12,547 nucleotides of DNA from Pseudomonadota bacterium (GTDB taxonomy: Bacteria; Pseudomonadota; Gammaproteobacteria; UBA1113). Under the pieces are notes generated by a model, which was not told where the DNA came from, searched no databases, and saw only the letters and a program-made list of their open reading frames with translations. The stretch covers positions 1-12,547 of the forward strand of contig JAJXVQ010000025.1 of the NCBI GenBank assembly GCA_021782065.1, in the 5' to 3' direction. Position 1 is the stretch's first letter. Every line of letters starts with the position of its first letter. This document shows, piece by piece, positions 1 through 7,583 of this stretch. The position numbers were made by a program, and so were the translations under genes.

Positions 1-1
1 A

Positions 2-784
2 CCGAGCCCAACGCCAAGCCCTACACCGACTCCTATACCGAGCCCAACTCCTACACCTACACCAACGCCAACTCCGGTTCCGACGCCAACGCCTACACCA
101 ACCCCGACGCCTAGCCCAACACCTACACCAACCCCGACGCCTAGCCCAACGCCTACACCTACGCCAACTCCAAGTCCTACACCAACGCCAACGCCGACGC
201 CGACGCCGACGCCGACGCCTACACCTACGCCAACTCCAACTCCAACTCCAACCCCTACACCGACGCCAACCCCGACGCCTACGCCGAGCCCAACTCCTAC
301 ACCTACACCAACCCCGACGCCTACGCCGAGCCCAACTCCGACGCCGACGCCGAGCCCAACGCCGACGCCTACACCGACGCCTACACCGACTCCGACACCG
401 ACGCCTACACCGACGCCGACACCGACGCCAACTCCTACACCGAGCCCAACGCCAAGCCCTACACCGACTCCTATACCGAGCCCAACTCCTACACCTACAC
501 CAACGCCAACTCCTACACCAACGCCAACGCCTGTACCAACCCCTACGCCAACGCCTACACCAACCCCGACGCCTACCCCGACGCCTACCCCGACCCCGAC
601 TCCTATACCAACGCCAACTCCTACACCAACCCCGACGCCTATACCGACTCCAACGCCAACCCCTACACCGAAGCCAACCCTGACGCCTACGCCGAGCCCA
701 ACTCCTACACCAACGCCGACCCCTACGCCAACCCCTACACCAACACCAACGCCGGCCCCTACACCGAAGCCAACCCCTACCCCA
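2..784 (+). repeat. Hexanucleotide (Pro-Xaa) repeat tract with longer internal duplications
   Basis: This is an imperfect 6-bp repeat of the form CCN-ACN encoding about 130 Pro-Xaa pairs, with almost no break in the alternation; a rare exception is a CTG codon near 680. Longer copies are nested in it. Bases 1-75 recur without mismatch at 439-513, an offset of 438 bp or exactly 73 hexamers. A 30-bp unit is tandemly duplicated at 92-121 and 122-151, differing only in its last base. Gains or losses of whole hexamers keep the frame, so the tract can change length without destroying the protein. Confidence 0.9.
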
Positions 785-1249
785 ATGCCTATACCGACCC
801 CGACGGCTATGCCGGTATGCGCCCCATTCCCAACCCCGACGCTGACTCCGGCGCCTACACGTGCTCCATTCCCAACCCCGACGTTGGCTCCGGCGCCTAC
901 ACGTGCTCCATTCCCAACCCCGACACTGGCTCCGCGCCCTACAGCAGCCCCTATACCAACGCCGACGGCTACATGTGCTTCATTCCCAACACCGACCCCA
1001 ACGCCAACTCCAACGCTGACTCCGACGGCTACACGTGCTCCATTCCCAACCCCGACGCTGGCTCCGCGTCAGAAAACAACTACTGTAGTTCGAGTAGGCA
1101 GCGGCTCTGAAGAAGTGTCTTCTGGGAATAAATTTGGCTTATTCTCTACACGAGAGGAGAGGCGGCATGTTCGTGAAGACTCTCATACAATTAGAAACGT
1201 AGAAGAGCGCCCTACGAAAGAGGATGTCACCATCAGAGCTGAGCGTTAA
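2..1249 (+). CDS. Proline/threonine-repeat protein, C-terminal part (5' end outside window)
   Basis: The reading frame starting at base 2 has no stop until TAA at 1247-1249, so the gene begins upstream of the window; the ATG at 785 is internal to the repeat and is not a credible start. About 260 residues alternate Pro with Thr, less often Ser, Ile, Val, Ala, Lys or Leu. A block of 14-residue repeats follows ([14 protein letters not shown] type), then a non-repetitive charged tail of about 60 residues rich in Glu, Arg and Thr, ending IRAER. The unique tail in the same frame is the main argument that this frame is translated. The repeat is clearly richer in G+C than the rest of the window. Pro-Thr stretches like this usually form extended stalks or linkers in exported or surface proteins. 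No anchor, signal or known domain is visible in the part present, so location and function are unknown. Confidence 0.72.
   Translation, partial: PSPTPSPTPTPIPSPTPTPTPTPTPVPTPTPTPTPTPSPTPTPTPTPSPTPTPTPTPSPTPTPTPTPTPTPTPTPTPTPTPTPTPTPTPTPTPTPSPTPTPTPTPTPTPSPTPTPTPSPTPTPTPTPTPTPTPTPTPTPTPTPTPTPSPTPSPTPTPIPSPTPTPTPTPTPTPTPTPVPTPTPTPTPTPTPTPTPTPTPTPIPTPTPTPTPTPIPTPTPTPTPKPTLTPTPSPTPTPTPTPTPTPTPTPTPAPTPKPTPTPMPIPTPTAMPVCAPFPTPTLTPAPTRAPFPTPTLAPAPTRAPFPTPTLAPRPTAAPIPTPTATCASFPTPTPTPTPTLTPTATRAPFPTPTLAPRQKTTTVVRVGSGSEEVSSGNKFGLFSTREERRHVREDSHTIRNVEERPTKEDVTIRAER
821..1069 (+). repeat. 42-bp tandem repeat block encoding a 14-residue motif
   Basis: Units begin at 821, 863 and 905, each 42 bp, encoding [28 protein letters not shown] and [14 protein letters not shown]. 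Degenerate units follow (947-976 and 977-1036, the latter lengthened by extra Pro-Thr pairs), then a final partial unit at 1037-1069 ending in LAPR. The block differs from the plain Pro-Thr tract by regular Phe, Leu, Arg and two Cys residues. It shares the frame of the upstream tract and of the unique C-terminal tail. Confidence 0.85.
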
Positions 1250-1657
1250 CCCAATGAGGATTTCTATGAGCAGGTTTTTTAACTGGTTATTTTATAAATG
1301 ATAAAGGAAAATTTGAATGTTTAATGTAATAGCATCTAAATTGAGAGTCTCTGTTTGAATTTCATCCAATTTTGATTAGGGACCAATTATTGTGTTTTTC
1401 TACCCTGTGAAAATCGGTGTTCGATGTGTAAATGTCGTAACAATAAAGTTGTTTGGATCCGGCCAGAGAATATGCCAGTTGATTGGTGCAAAATAGCATC
1501 TTTAGAAAAAATATTATCTGCCATTGCGTTTATTACAACCGCATTTAAAAATGTGAATAATGGCTTGGAGTACCCCCGTGCATGCCCATGTTAGGGCGGG
1601 TACAGGGACTTGCTCCTACGGGGGTATAGCAAGTGTGCAATAACATTGAGAAAATAT
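1250..1657. other. Intergenic stretch without a confident gene
   Basis: This AT-rich stretch of about 400 bp separates the repeat protein from the L,D-transpeptidase-like gene. I see no convincing rho-independent terminator and no good sigma-70 promoter. The one open frame of note runs from ATG 1424 to TAG 1592-1594 (56 codons). It starts MCKCRN and ends ACPC, lacks a clear Shine-Dalgarno sequence, and stays open upstream to 1376 without a start codon but with two more cysteines within 9 codons of the ATG. It may be a gene remnant. The last part of the stretch contains the inverted repeat at 1571-1626. Confidence 0.5.
1571..1626. repeat. Inverted repeat with nested hairpin (possible palindromic element)
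   Basis: The arms TACCCCCGT (1571-1579) and ACGGGGGTA (1618-1626) are perfectly complementary over 9 bp, with 38 nt between them. Inside the loop, GCCC (1584-1587) and GGGC (1594-1597) can form a second small stem. The right arm ends 31 bp before the ATG at 1658. There is no T-run after the right arm, so it does not look like an intrinsic terminator. It could be a small mobile palindrome or a structured leader of the next gene; no second copy is visible in this window. Confidence 0.6.
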
Positions 1658-2143
1658 ATGGACAAAGAAATTATAATTAACTTAAAGTTACAGACTCTAG
1701 AGTTGCACGAAGGCAAAGATTGTCTAGCACGATATATTATTTCCAGTGGGAAAAATGGCATAGGACAAGAGATGGGTAGTGAGCAAACACCTTTAGGGCG
1801 CCATATGGTTTATCGCAAAATAGGCGCGGAGGCTCCCATTAATACCGTTTTCATAGGGAGATGTGCTACGGGTGAAATCTATACACCACAATTAGAAGCG
1901 GCCCAACCTGGGCGAGATTGGATATTAACACGCATCATGTGGCTGATGGGCTTAGAGCCTGGCTATAATCGTTTTGGGGCACGTGATACGCGAAATCGCT
2001 ATATTTATATACATGGCACGCCAAATAGTACAACTATTGGACAGACAGGCTCCAAGGGCTGTATCCGCATGCGTAATTTAGATATAATCGACCTCTTTAA
2101 CGCGGTCGAAGAAGGGTGTTTAGTGACTCTGAACAATGGATGA
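1658..2143 (+). CDS. L,D-transpeptidase (YkuD-fold) family protein, no signal peptide
   Basis: The 161-residue product carries the YkuD catalytic signature near its C-terminus: His119-Gly120 (IHGTPN) followed by SKGCIRM with Cys135 as the expected nucleophile. Enzymes of this family form 3-3 cross-links in peptidoglycan or attach proteins to it, using the Cys to capture the acyl donor. I chose ATG 1658, with a weak GAG 7 nt upstream, over TTG 1610, which lies inside the upstream inverted repeat and adds 16 residues with no family resemblance. The N-terminus (MDKEIIINLKLQTLELHEG) goes directly into the domain with no hydrophobic export signal and no LysM or peptidoglycan-binding domain. That is short for the family and leaves open how the enzyme would reach the periplasm. 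Family assignment is firm; substrate and location are not. Confidence 0.85.
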   Translation: MDKEIIINLKLQTLELHEGKDCLARYIISSGKNGIGQEMGSEQTPLGRHMVYRKIGAEAPINTVFIGRCATGEIYTPQLEAAQPGRDWILTRIMWLMGLEPGYNRFGARDTRNRYIYIHGTPNSTTIGQTGSKGCIRMRNLDIIDLFNAVEEGCLVTLNNG

Positions 2144-2180
2144 TAGGGTCTGTTAATTGATCGTATAATTTTTATAGGTG

Positions 2181-2223
2181 GCTGTCGAGGGTAATAGAGC
2201 GGTTTATGGATCGCCCCTACAGC
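2181..2223. other. Imperfect stem-loop upstream of the DUF1820 gene
   Basis: GCTGT (2181-2185) pairs with ACAGC (2219-2223) and AGGG (2188-2191) with CCCT (2215-2218), leaving a 2-nt bulge and a loop of about 23 nt. It lies in the 121-bp gap between the L,D-transpeptidase-like gene and the DUF1820 gene. No T-run follows on the plus strand, so a terminator is not well supported. A TATAAT at 2164-2169 lies just upstream but lacks a good -35 partner. Confidence 0.35.
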
Positions 2224-2264
2224 ACATATTCTTAGAATTTCCCGGATATTTTTAAAGGTGCTAA

Positions 2265-2612
2265 ATGAGTAAAACACACGCAATATTATATAAAATTACC
2301 TTTGTGCAAAATGATAACGTGGTTGAAATGTATGCAAAAAATGTAGCTGAATCGGATATGTTTGGCTTTATTATTGTAGAAAATCTGGTATTTGGTGAAA
2401 CTACCAGTATTGTGGTTGATCCCAGCGAAGAGCGTTTAAAAGAGCAATTCAGAGGTGTCAAAAGAACCTATATCCCCATGCATACCGTTTTGCGCATCGA
2501 TGAAGTTGAAAAAGCTGCTAGCGGCAAAATCACTGCACGCACGCAACCGGTAAATAAAATTACGCCTTTACCCAGCAGTATTTATAGTGATCCCGGTAAG
2601 GATAAAAAATAA
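2265..2612 (+). CDS. DUF1820 family protein
   Basis: The product is a 115-residue soluble protein with no signal peptide or membrane segment. Its middle resembles the gammaproteobacterial DUF1820 family: a start like YKITFVQNDNVVEMYAKNV, then DMFGFIIVENLVFGE, then VVDPSEERLKEQF and YIPMHTVLRIDEVEK. I know these motifs from family members; no biochemical role is established. The start at 2265 follows an AAAGG at 2254-2258 with 6 nt between. The stop TAA (2610-2612) shares its last base with the ATG of nagZ (TAATG), which points to one transcript and probable translational coupling. The C-terminal 25 residues are low in secondary-structure character and end in lysines. Confidence 0.88.
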   Translation: MSKTHAILYKITFVQNDNVVEMYAKNVAESDMFGFIIVENLVFGETTSIVVDPSEERLKEQFRGVKRTYIPMHTVLRIDEVEKAASGKITARTQPVNKITPLPSSIYSDPGKDKK

Positions 2613-3553
2613 TGCTAGGACCTTTAATTGTAGGCATCAAAGGACAAACGCTGACTTACGAAGATAGAATACTATTGCAACAGCCCCTCATTGGCGGTGT
2701 CATTTTGTTTGCGCGTAACTATAACGATGTAATGCAACTGTGTGCTTTGGTTGCTGAAATTAAAGCTTTACGTTCACCTCCCTTATGGGTATCGGTGGAT
2801 CACGAAGGTGGACGAGTACAACGCTTTATCAACGGCTTTACCCGCTTGCCTAGCTTAGGGCAATTGGGCGCGCTTTATGAAAGCGACCCTGCAGCAGCCT
2901 TGCAACAAAGCAACGAATGGGGTTTTTGTATGGCGCAAGAATTATTGGCGGTGGGTGTCGATATGAGTTTTGCGCCGGTTATTGATTTAAATAAAAATAA
3001 ATTGAGTTTAATTGGCGATAGAAGTTTTCATCGAAATGTGGATATTGTGACGGTTATGGCCAAAGCCTGGTGTGATGGCGTGCATAAAGCAGGCATGAAA
3101 ACCTGCGCCAAGCATTTTCCGGGTCATGGCGATGTCACTCTAGACTCGCACGATGGGTTGCCAGTGGATACCCGCAGTTATGGGCAAATGCTGGCAGACG
3201 ATTTAATTCCCTTTATACGCTTGATACAAGAAGATGCCCTAGATGCGATAATGCCCGCGCATATTGTTTTTCCGAAAACAGATGATAAACCCGCTGGATT
3301 TTCTTCCATTTGGATGCAAGATATTTTACGCCAGCAATGCAAATTTACAGGGGTTATCATCAGCGATGACTTAGGCATGGGCGGGGCAGAGGGCATGGGG
3401 TCTTATCCACAAAGGTTACAAAGCGCCTTGAACGCGGGTTGCGATTTAGTGTTATTATGTAACGACCACCCAGGCATTCAAGAATGCGTGGAAAAGGTTA
3501 CCGTAGAGGCTGCGTTTGATCGTAGCGCGAATATTAAACAATTATACGCATAG
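2612..3553 (+). CDS. nagZ: Beta-N-acetylhexosaminidase NagZ (glycoside hydrolase family 3)
   Basis: NagZ removes N-acetylglucosamine from 1,6-anhydro-muropeptides in the cytoplasm during peptidoglycan recycling. The 313-residue product has the expected features in order: the VDHEGGRVQRF substrate loop (62-72), SFAPVIDLN (119-127), GDRSFH (135-140), the NagZ signature KHFPGHG (167-173) followed by DSH (178-180, His180 the likely general acid/base), IMPAHIVF (213-220), and ISDDLGM (250-256) with Asp252 as the likely nucleophile. Residues near GSYPQR and AGCDLVLLCN (275-284) also match. It is about 28 residues shorter than the E. coli enzyme, mainly at the C-terminus, with no catalytic element lost. 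The ATG overlaps the upstream stop by one base. In other bacteria its products can induce AmpC beta-lactamase; nothing here shows that link. Confidence 0.95.
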   Translation: MLGPLIVGIKGQTLTYEDRILLQQPLIGGVILFARNYNDVMQLCALVAEIKALRSPPLWVSVDHEGGRVQRFINGFTRLPSLGQLGALYESDPAAALQQSNEWGFCMAQELLAVGVDMSFAPVIDLNKNKLSLIGDRSFHRNVDIVTVMAKAWCDGVHKAGMKTCAKHFPGHGDVTLDSHDGLPVDTRSYGQMLADDLIPFIRLIQEDALDAIMPAHIVFPKTDDKPAGFSSIWMQDILRQQCKFTGVIISDDLGMGGAEGMGSYPQRLQSALNAGCDLVLLCNDHPGIQECVEKVTVEAAFDRSANIKQLYA

Positions 3554-3671
3554 CAGTTGGTTTTAGGCGAGAAGACTGGCTCGCGAGCACCAGGAGTGAC
3601 GTACTCTGTCATATACTAGTGCGGGATGGGCGAAGGTACCAAAGCCTAAGAATCAAACGCGAAAAGTATAT
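3554..3671 (+). repeat. Dispersed repeat, copy 1 (about 118 bp)
   Basis: This sequence fills the nagZ-hpt gap, starting on the base after the nagZ stop. Its reverse complement recurs at 9461-9579 with about 17 mismatches and one 1-base gap, roughly 85% identity by hand alignment. The block 3599-3621 is identical for 23 bp. Short inverted termini TTAGGC (3563-3568) and GCCTAA (3644-3649) occur in both copies. It carries no open reading frame and lies outside any gene, which suggests a small non-autonomous element (MITE-like) or a conserved regulatory cassette. No flanking target duplication is obvious. Confidence 0.8.
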
Positions 3672-3695
3672 ATGGCACAAAATAGGATGAATATT

Positions 3696-4253
3696 ATGCT
3701 ACCAGAACATATCAAAGCCGTTTACCAACGTGCCACTTGCTTATATCGACGAGAAGAAGTTGAATTGGCTATAGACGCCATGGCCGGTGAGATTCATCAA
3801 GCGATTGCTAATGAAAACCCAGTTTTATTGTGCGTTATGATAGGCGGCTTGGTGCCCATGGGTAGTTTGTTATTGCGCTTAGATTTTCCCTTAGAATTGC
3901 ATTACGTACACGCTTCGCGTTACCGTGGTGAAATTAAGGGCGGTAATTTACAATGGAAGGCGAGTCCTAGTTTTGAGATTAAAGGCAGAACTGTTCTCAT
4001 CGTTGATGATATTTTAGATGGCGGTTTAACCTTAGCTGCTATAGTTGACTATTGCAAAGAACAAGGCGCTACCAAAGTATTAACCGCAGTATTGGTCGAC
4101 AAAGAACATGTGCGTGAACCTGGTGGTTTAGAAAAAGCCGACTTCTGTGGCTTGCAAGTAGAAGATCGCTATATATTCGGTTATGGCATGGATTACAAGG
4201 AATACCTGCGCAATGCACCGGGTATTTTTATTGTAGATCCGCAGGATGAGTGA
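3696..4253 (+). CDS. hpt: Hypoxanthine-guanine phosphoribosyltransferase
   Basis: This enzyme makes IMP or GMP from hypoxanthine or guanine and PRPP in purine salvage. The PRPP-binding loop [13 protein letters not shown] is at residues 100-112 counted from the chosen start. Other family features are CVMIGGL (46-52), [10 protein letters not shown] (70-79), VLVDKEH and the C-terminal [17 protein letters not shown]. It resembles the Pseudomonas-type enzyme more than E. coli Hpt. I chose ATG 3696 (MLPEHIK) because AGGA at 3684-3687 sits 8 nt upstream. ATG 3672 would add 8 residues but has no Shine-Dalgarno sequence and begins exactly at the edge of the repeat element. The gene follows nagZ by 142 bp, mostly repeat, so it may have its own promoter; I cannot identify one. 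Its stop abuts the tamB stop. Confidence 0.93.
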   Translation: MLPEHIKAVYQRATCLYRREEVELAIDAMAGEIHQAIANENPVLLCVMIGGLVPMGSLLLRLDFPLELHYVHASRYRGEIKGGNLQWKASPSFEIKGRTVLIVDDILDGGLTLAAIVDYCKEQGATKVLTAVLVDKEHVREPGGLEKADFCGLQVEDRYIFGYGMDYKEYLRNAPGIFIVDPQDE

Positions 4254-4262
4254 TTATCGCTC
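4248..4262. other. Short palindrome over the abutting hpt and tamB stop codons
   Basis: GAGTGA (4248-4253) and TCGCTC (4257-4262) can form a 6-bp stem (one G-U pair in RNA) with a 3-nt TTA loop. The hpt stop TGA is the last triplet of the left arm and the complement of the tamB TAA is the loop. It is short and has no T-run, so a bidirectional terminator is only a possibility. Confidence 0.3.
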
Positions 4263-7200
4263 AATACTATAAAACACGTCTATCCCTTGCGCATTAGCAT
4301 TAGACTCAGAGCGTAAGATAAAGTGTTTAGACAATTGATAGCGTATACGCAGAATATTAATAGGCTCGATCAGCCCTATACTGTAATCCACGAATAGTTT
4401 AGGCGATAAGGCTTTGCCTAATACTAGAGAAGTATTATCGACCAACGATTGGCTTTGGGCGCTGTATTCTTGTTGCGATTGCACACTCACTTCATCTAAA
4501 CCCAGTTCTTTTTGTAAACCACTTTTCGTTGCGGCGCTTTCCTTGCCACCTATATCCAAGAATGAAACGGCTTTTAATAATAAAGTCGTGTCAAAATCAG
4601 AACCAGAGGATTCGCCTTTGCCCAGGACTAAGTAAGATAAAATTTGCGATTGTGTAAAACCAGCAGGTTCCGAAAAGAAAGTAATGACAGGCACATCTAC
4701 CGTGCCGGTAATACGAGCACCGAAGAGTACATCGCTTTGTAATGCGCCGCTGTAGGCTGATGGATCCTTGCCTCCCGAACCCGTGGTATTATTTGGCGCT
4801 ATATAAGTACTGACGGTACGCACCACTTCTACATAAAGGGCGGGGTTGGTTACTGTGCCGCCCGTGAAAGTGGCACGGCCCGCACGCACCGTTAAATTTT
4901 CGCCACGCGCTTTATAATGGCCATCAATTATACTAATTTGGCCTATACCGGTTGTTTGTGGGCTATTTTCGTTTTCTTGTACATCCACACTACCTGCTAA
5001 GCGCGCTGTTAAGCCTTTCACATTCAGATAAACCTTATCCCCTAAAATAATCTTTACGTGGGTGCGTATGGGTAAACGGCTTTGTTCTTTTTTCTCTTTG
5101 CCATTCACAAAAGTAACGTCGCTGGATAAAGTAACAGTGTCGCCCAAATTGATAGGGCTTATTTTTGCATTAGGAATAGTGATTACGCCCTCTACCGTTA
5201 ATAATTCATTCAACCATGTTAAATGCAGTTGTGGCGAGACGCTGACTTTATATTCTGAAGTATTCATAGCCGTAATCGCGTTGCCATTGATGTGCACTTC
5301 GGTTTTGCGATTGTTGGGGTTTAGATCTGTATATCCTTGTATCGTTAATATACCGGGATTGGTATTAACGTGCCCATTATAGGTGATTTTATTGTTTTCG
5401 GCTTGTGCGCTAAATTCTATAGGCGTTAAATGTAAACCTAAGGCAGGCACATCCAATTGTCCTTCCTTAAGCTGTACATTTCCTAGGAATTGCGGATCTG
5501 CTAGGGTGCCGCTGAGCTTCATATCCGCAGATAACAGTCCCTTTAGATTTTTTAATTGTGGAGAAGCATTGGCGAGCAAACCCAATTGTCTGGTGCCAAA
5601 TTGTAAATAGCCATTGATGGAATTATTAGACCAATTAGGATCACTTAAATTAAGTTTAGGCGCCAATAATTGCCAGCGTATAGGGGGCTGGCCTAACATA
5701 TTTAAATCACCTTCCGCGGATAAACCTTTTGGAGAAAGGCTCACGTCGATATGGCTGGCGCGAAAGGGTAGAGTGATAGGCTGGTTATCGTTGTTCACTA
5801 TCATCTTTCCATCGGATAAGGCAAAACGAAAATCACCGCTTTGAATGTAATGGCCATCCCCTAAGATGTTGGCATCCACAGAAAAAGTACCGCCTACTTT
5901 TTGATTAGGCAAGAAGAATTGAGTGATGATATTAATGGGGACGTTTTTACCATTCATTTTGGCATTCAGACTTTTTTCTTTCTGCCAATCCATATTGCCG
6001 CATAGCAAGGCTTTATTTATATTAAAACAAGTCGTATTGACTTCTACTGCACTGCTGCTGATGACAATAGAATTTCTCTTCTGCAAGCGCACATTAAAAT
6101 TAGTTTGTAAACTTTCCACGGCACCTTGCCAGGCCTGATTTTCGTAATGCCCGCTTAAAACCGCAGTTAATTTTTTACTGCCCCAAGTAAGTGCCATATT
6201 GGCCTTTTGACTTGCATTTTTATTATTGATGTCTAGGATGAGTGATTCTATGGATGAATCATTTACATGTAAATTTTTGACTCCGACATGCAGTGTGGCT
6301 GCGTGTGCCGGATCGAATGAACCTTCAAAGCGCAGATTGGCGGCATCTAAACTGTCTGTTCCTATATTGACTTGATTAGTAAGGAGTTCAGCCGTGAATT
6401 CAAATTGTGACCAATAGTTCTCGACATTTAATGGGTAAGCGGATCTTGCTTGTAAGCGTCCTTGTAGGCGTTGTAGGGATAGATTTTTATCTATGTATAC
6501 ATTCTCAGCATTGACGGTGGCATCTATATGGGGGCTTGCGGCAGTGCCAGTCCACTCACCATTAGCAAAAAGATGGCCTTTACCACCGGCAATTAAAGTT
6601 TCCATGTGCGGAATGGCTAGCTTAAAATTAAACTGTGCTTGTTGCTGATATTTTCCGGCCAATTGCAATGAGGCATCGTGTACTTTGATTTTACTGTCAT
6701 CAATCTGCCACTGATCACCCTCGCTGCGCATGGCAATATGGCCATTTACAGGGTAACCGTGAATGTTGCCTGTTAAGCGGGGAACAGTCCATTGGAAATG
6801 TGGTAACCAAGAGACTTGCATAGGCGCAGCTATATAATCTTTTGCTTGGCGTAAATTCACTGAATTTAGGTTTAAACCGCTAAAGTCACCTTGCCCTATT
6901 AACGCCATCACCGTGTTTTTTTGAGCACCAAATTGCAATTGTGAGTTAAAAACAATGCTGTAATTGGGTAGTTTGCCATCAATGCTGAATTGGCCATTGA
7001 TGCTGTGCAATGGTATATCGGGAATAATGTGCAGTTGACCTTCATTCCATTCGGCATTTAAGGTAAAACGTGGCTCGCCATTCATTAAAGCTGAGACTGT
7101 GGCCTGCTGTAAATCTACCCACGGTTTTTGATCGTGTTCGCCCAGGACTAAGTGTTTAAGCGTGCTAGTGGTTAATTTAAGCGAAAAAGGTAGTGTTAAA

Positions 7201-7583
7201 TTTTCCAATAGTTTGGCGCGTGTTAAGGTACTGGGCTGGCCATCTTCCAACAGAATGATGCTGACATCGTCGGCTGTGACATTATCTACTTTAATTTCGC
7301 CCGCAAATAAGCGTATGGCATCTAGACGAAGTGAGGGATTTTTAACCGTTACTTCAACCACTTCGTCGCGATATACGAGTTTATCTGCGTATAAGTTATC
7401 TAATAATGCTCCGCGCGGCGCATCGATTTCTAAAGTAAACGGCAAAATCAAGGGTAAAAAGGTATTTACCAGCTTTAAGCCATACGGGGTTTCCAGTATC
7501 ACATAGATAAGTACCGTGAGTCCTAATAGCAATAACATGAAGACTACTCGTAGAGCGCGCAGCAGACTAAACACCCATTTCAT
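4254..7583 (-). CDS. tamB: Translocation and assembly module protein TamB
   Basis: TamB is an inner-membrane-anchored periplasm-spanning protein that works with TamA in outer-membrane protein assembly and is implicated in phospholipid transport between membranes. The 1109-residue product has an uncleaved N-terminal membrane anchor (about 12-30, hydrophobic, after basic residues), then a long stretch rich in short beta strands typical of the AsmA/TamB-like lipid groove. The C-terminal TamB (DUF490) domain covers about 330 residues, recognised by motifs such as FGARITGTVDVP, SYLVLGKG, LGLDEVSVQ and the end DVFYSIER. E. coli TamB is about 1259 residues, so this one is somewhat short but complete at both ends. 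The ATG overlaps the tamA stop by one base (TAATG on the minus strand), so the pair is one operon. It converges on hpt with no intergenic base. Confidence 0.95.
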   Translation of the reverse strand: MKWVFSLLRALRVVFMLLLLGLTVLIYVILETPYGLKLVNTFLPLILPFTLEIDAPRGALLDNLYADKLVYRDEVVEVTVKNPSLRLDAIRLFAGEIKVDNVTADDVSIILLEDGQPSTLTRAKLLENLTLPFSLKLTTSTLKHLVLGEHDQKPWVDLQQATVSALMNGEPRFTLNAEWNEGQLHIIPDIPLHSINGQFSIDGKLPNYSIVFNSQLQFGAQKNTVMALIGQGDFSGLNLNSVNLRQAKDYIAAPMQVSWLPHFQWTVPRLTGNIHGYPVNGHIAMRSEGDQWQIDDSKIKVHDASLQLAGKYQQQAQFNFKLAIPHMETLIAGGKGHLFANGEWTGTAASPHIDATVNAENVYIDKNLSLQRLQGRLQARSAYPLNVENYWSQFEFTAELLTNQVNIGTDSLDAANLRFEGSFDPAHAATLHVGVKNLHVNDSSIESLILDINNKNASQKANMALTWGSKKLTAVLSGHYENQAWQGAVESLQTNFNVRLQKRNSIVISSSAVEVNTTCFNINKALLCGNMDWQKEKSLNAKMNGKNVPINIITQFFLPNQKVGGTFSVDANILGDGHYIQSGDFRFALSDGKMIVNNDNQPITLPFRASHIDVSLSPKGLSAEGDLNMLGQPPIRWQLLAPKLNLSDPNWSNNSINGYLQFGTRQLGLLANASPQLKNLKGLLSADMKLSGTLADPQFLGNVQLKEGQLDVPALGLHLTPIEFSAQAENNKITYNGHVNTNPGILTIQGYTDLNPNNRKTEVHINGNAITAMNTSEYKVSVSPQLHLTWLNELLTVEGVITIPNAKISPINLGDTVTLSSDVTFVNGKEKKEQSRLPIRTHVKIILGDKVYLNVKGLTARLAGSVDVQENENSPQTTGIGQISIIDGHYKARGENLTVRAGRATFTGGTVTNPALYVEVVRTVSTYIAPNNTTGSGGKDPSAYSGALQSDVLFGARITGTVDVPVITFFSEPAGFTQSQILSYLVLGKGESSGSDFDTTLLLKAVSFLDIGGKESAATKSGLQKELGLDEVSVQSQQEYSAQSQSLVDNTSLVLGKALSPKLFVDYSIGLIEPINILRIRYQLSKHFILRSESNANAQGIDVFYSIER

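Noticed and set aside
2..784. CRISPR array
   Set aside because: The repeats are contiguous hexamers with no unique spacers and they code in one frame.
817..1110. Second open frame of 97 codons (NPD/SIPNPD repeats) inside the repeat region
   Set aside because: It is the +1 shadow of the 42-bp repeats. The Pro-Thr frame continues from the window edge into a unique tail, whereas this one stops soon after the repeats.
785..1249. Independent 154-residue gene starting at ATG 785
   Set aside because: The same frame is open and equally repetitive from base 2, and the ATG is an internal codon with no ribosome site.
1610..1657. Longer L,D-transpeptidase start at TTG 1610
   Set aside because: It lies inside the inverted repeat, has no Shine-Dalgarno sequence and adds 16 residues that do not look like a signal peptide or the family.
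2164..2169. Promoter TATAAT for the DUF1820-nagZ pair
   Set aside because: The hexamer is perfect but no acceptable -35 lies 16-18 bp upstream; noted but not called.
2005..2461. Minus-strand open frames over the L,D-transpeptidase and DUF1820 genes
   Set aside because: They are antisense shadows of genes with clear family motifs.
3612..3617. TATACT inside repeat copy 1 as an hpt promoter
   Set aside because: No -35-like sequence lies at the right distance in either copy, although the hexamer itself is conserved in both.
4414..7506. Several plus-strand open frames of 70-115 codons within tamB
   Set aside because: All are antisense shadows; none has a ribosome site or recognisable motif.
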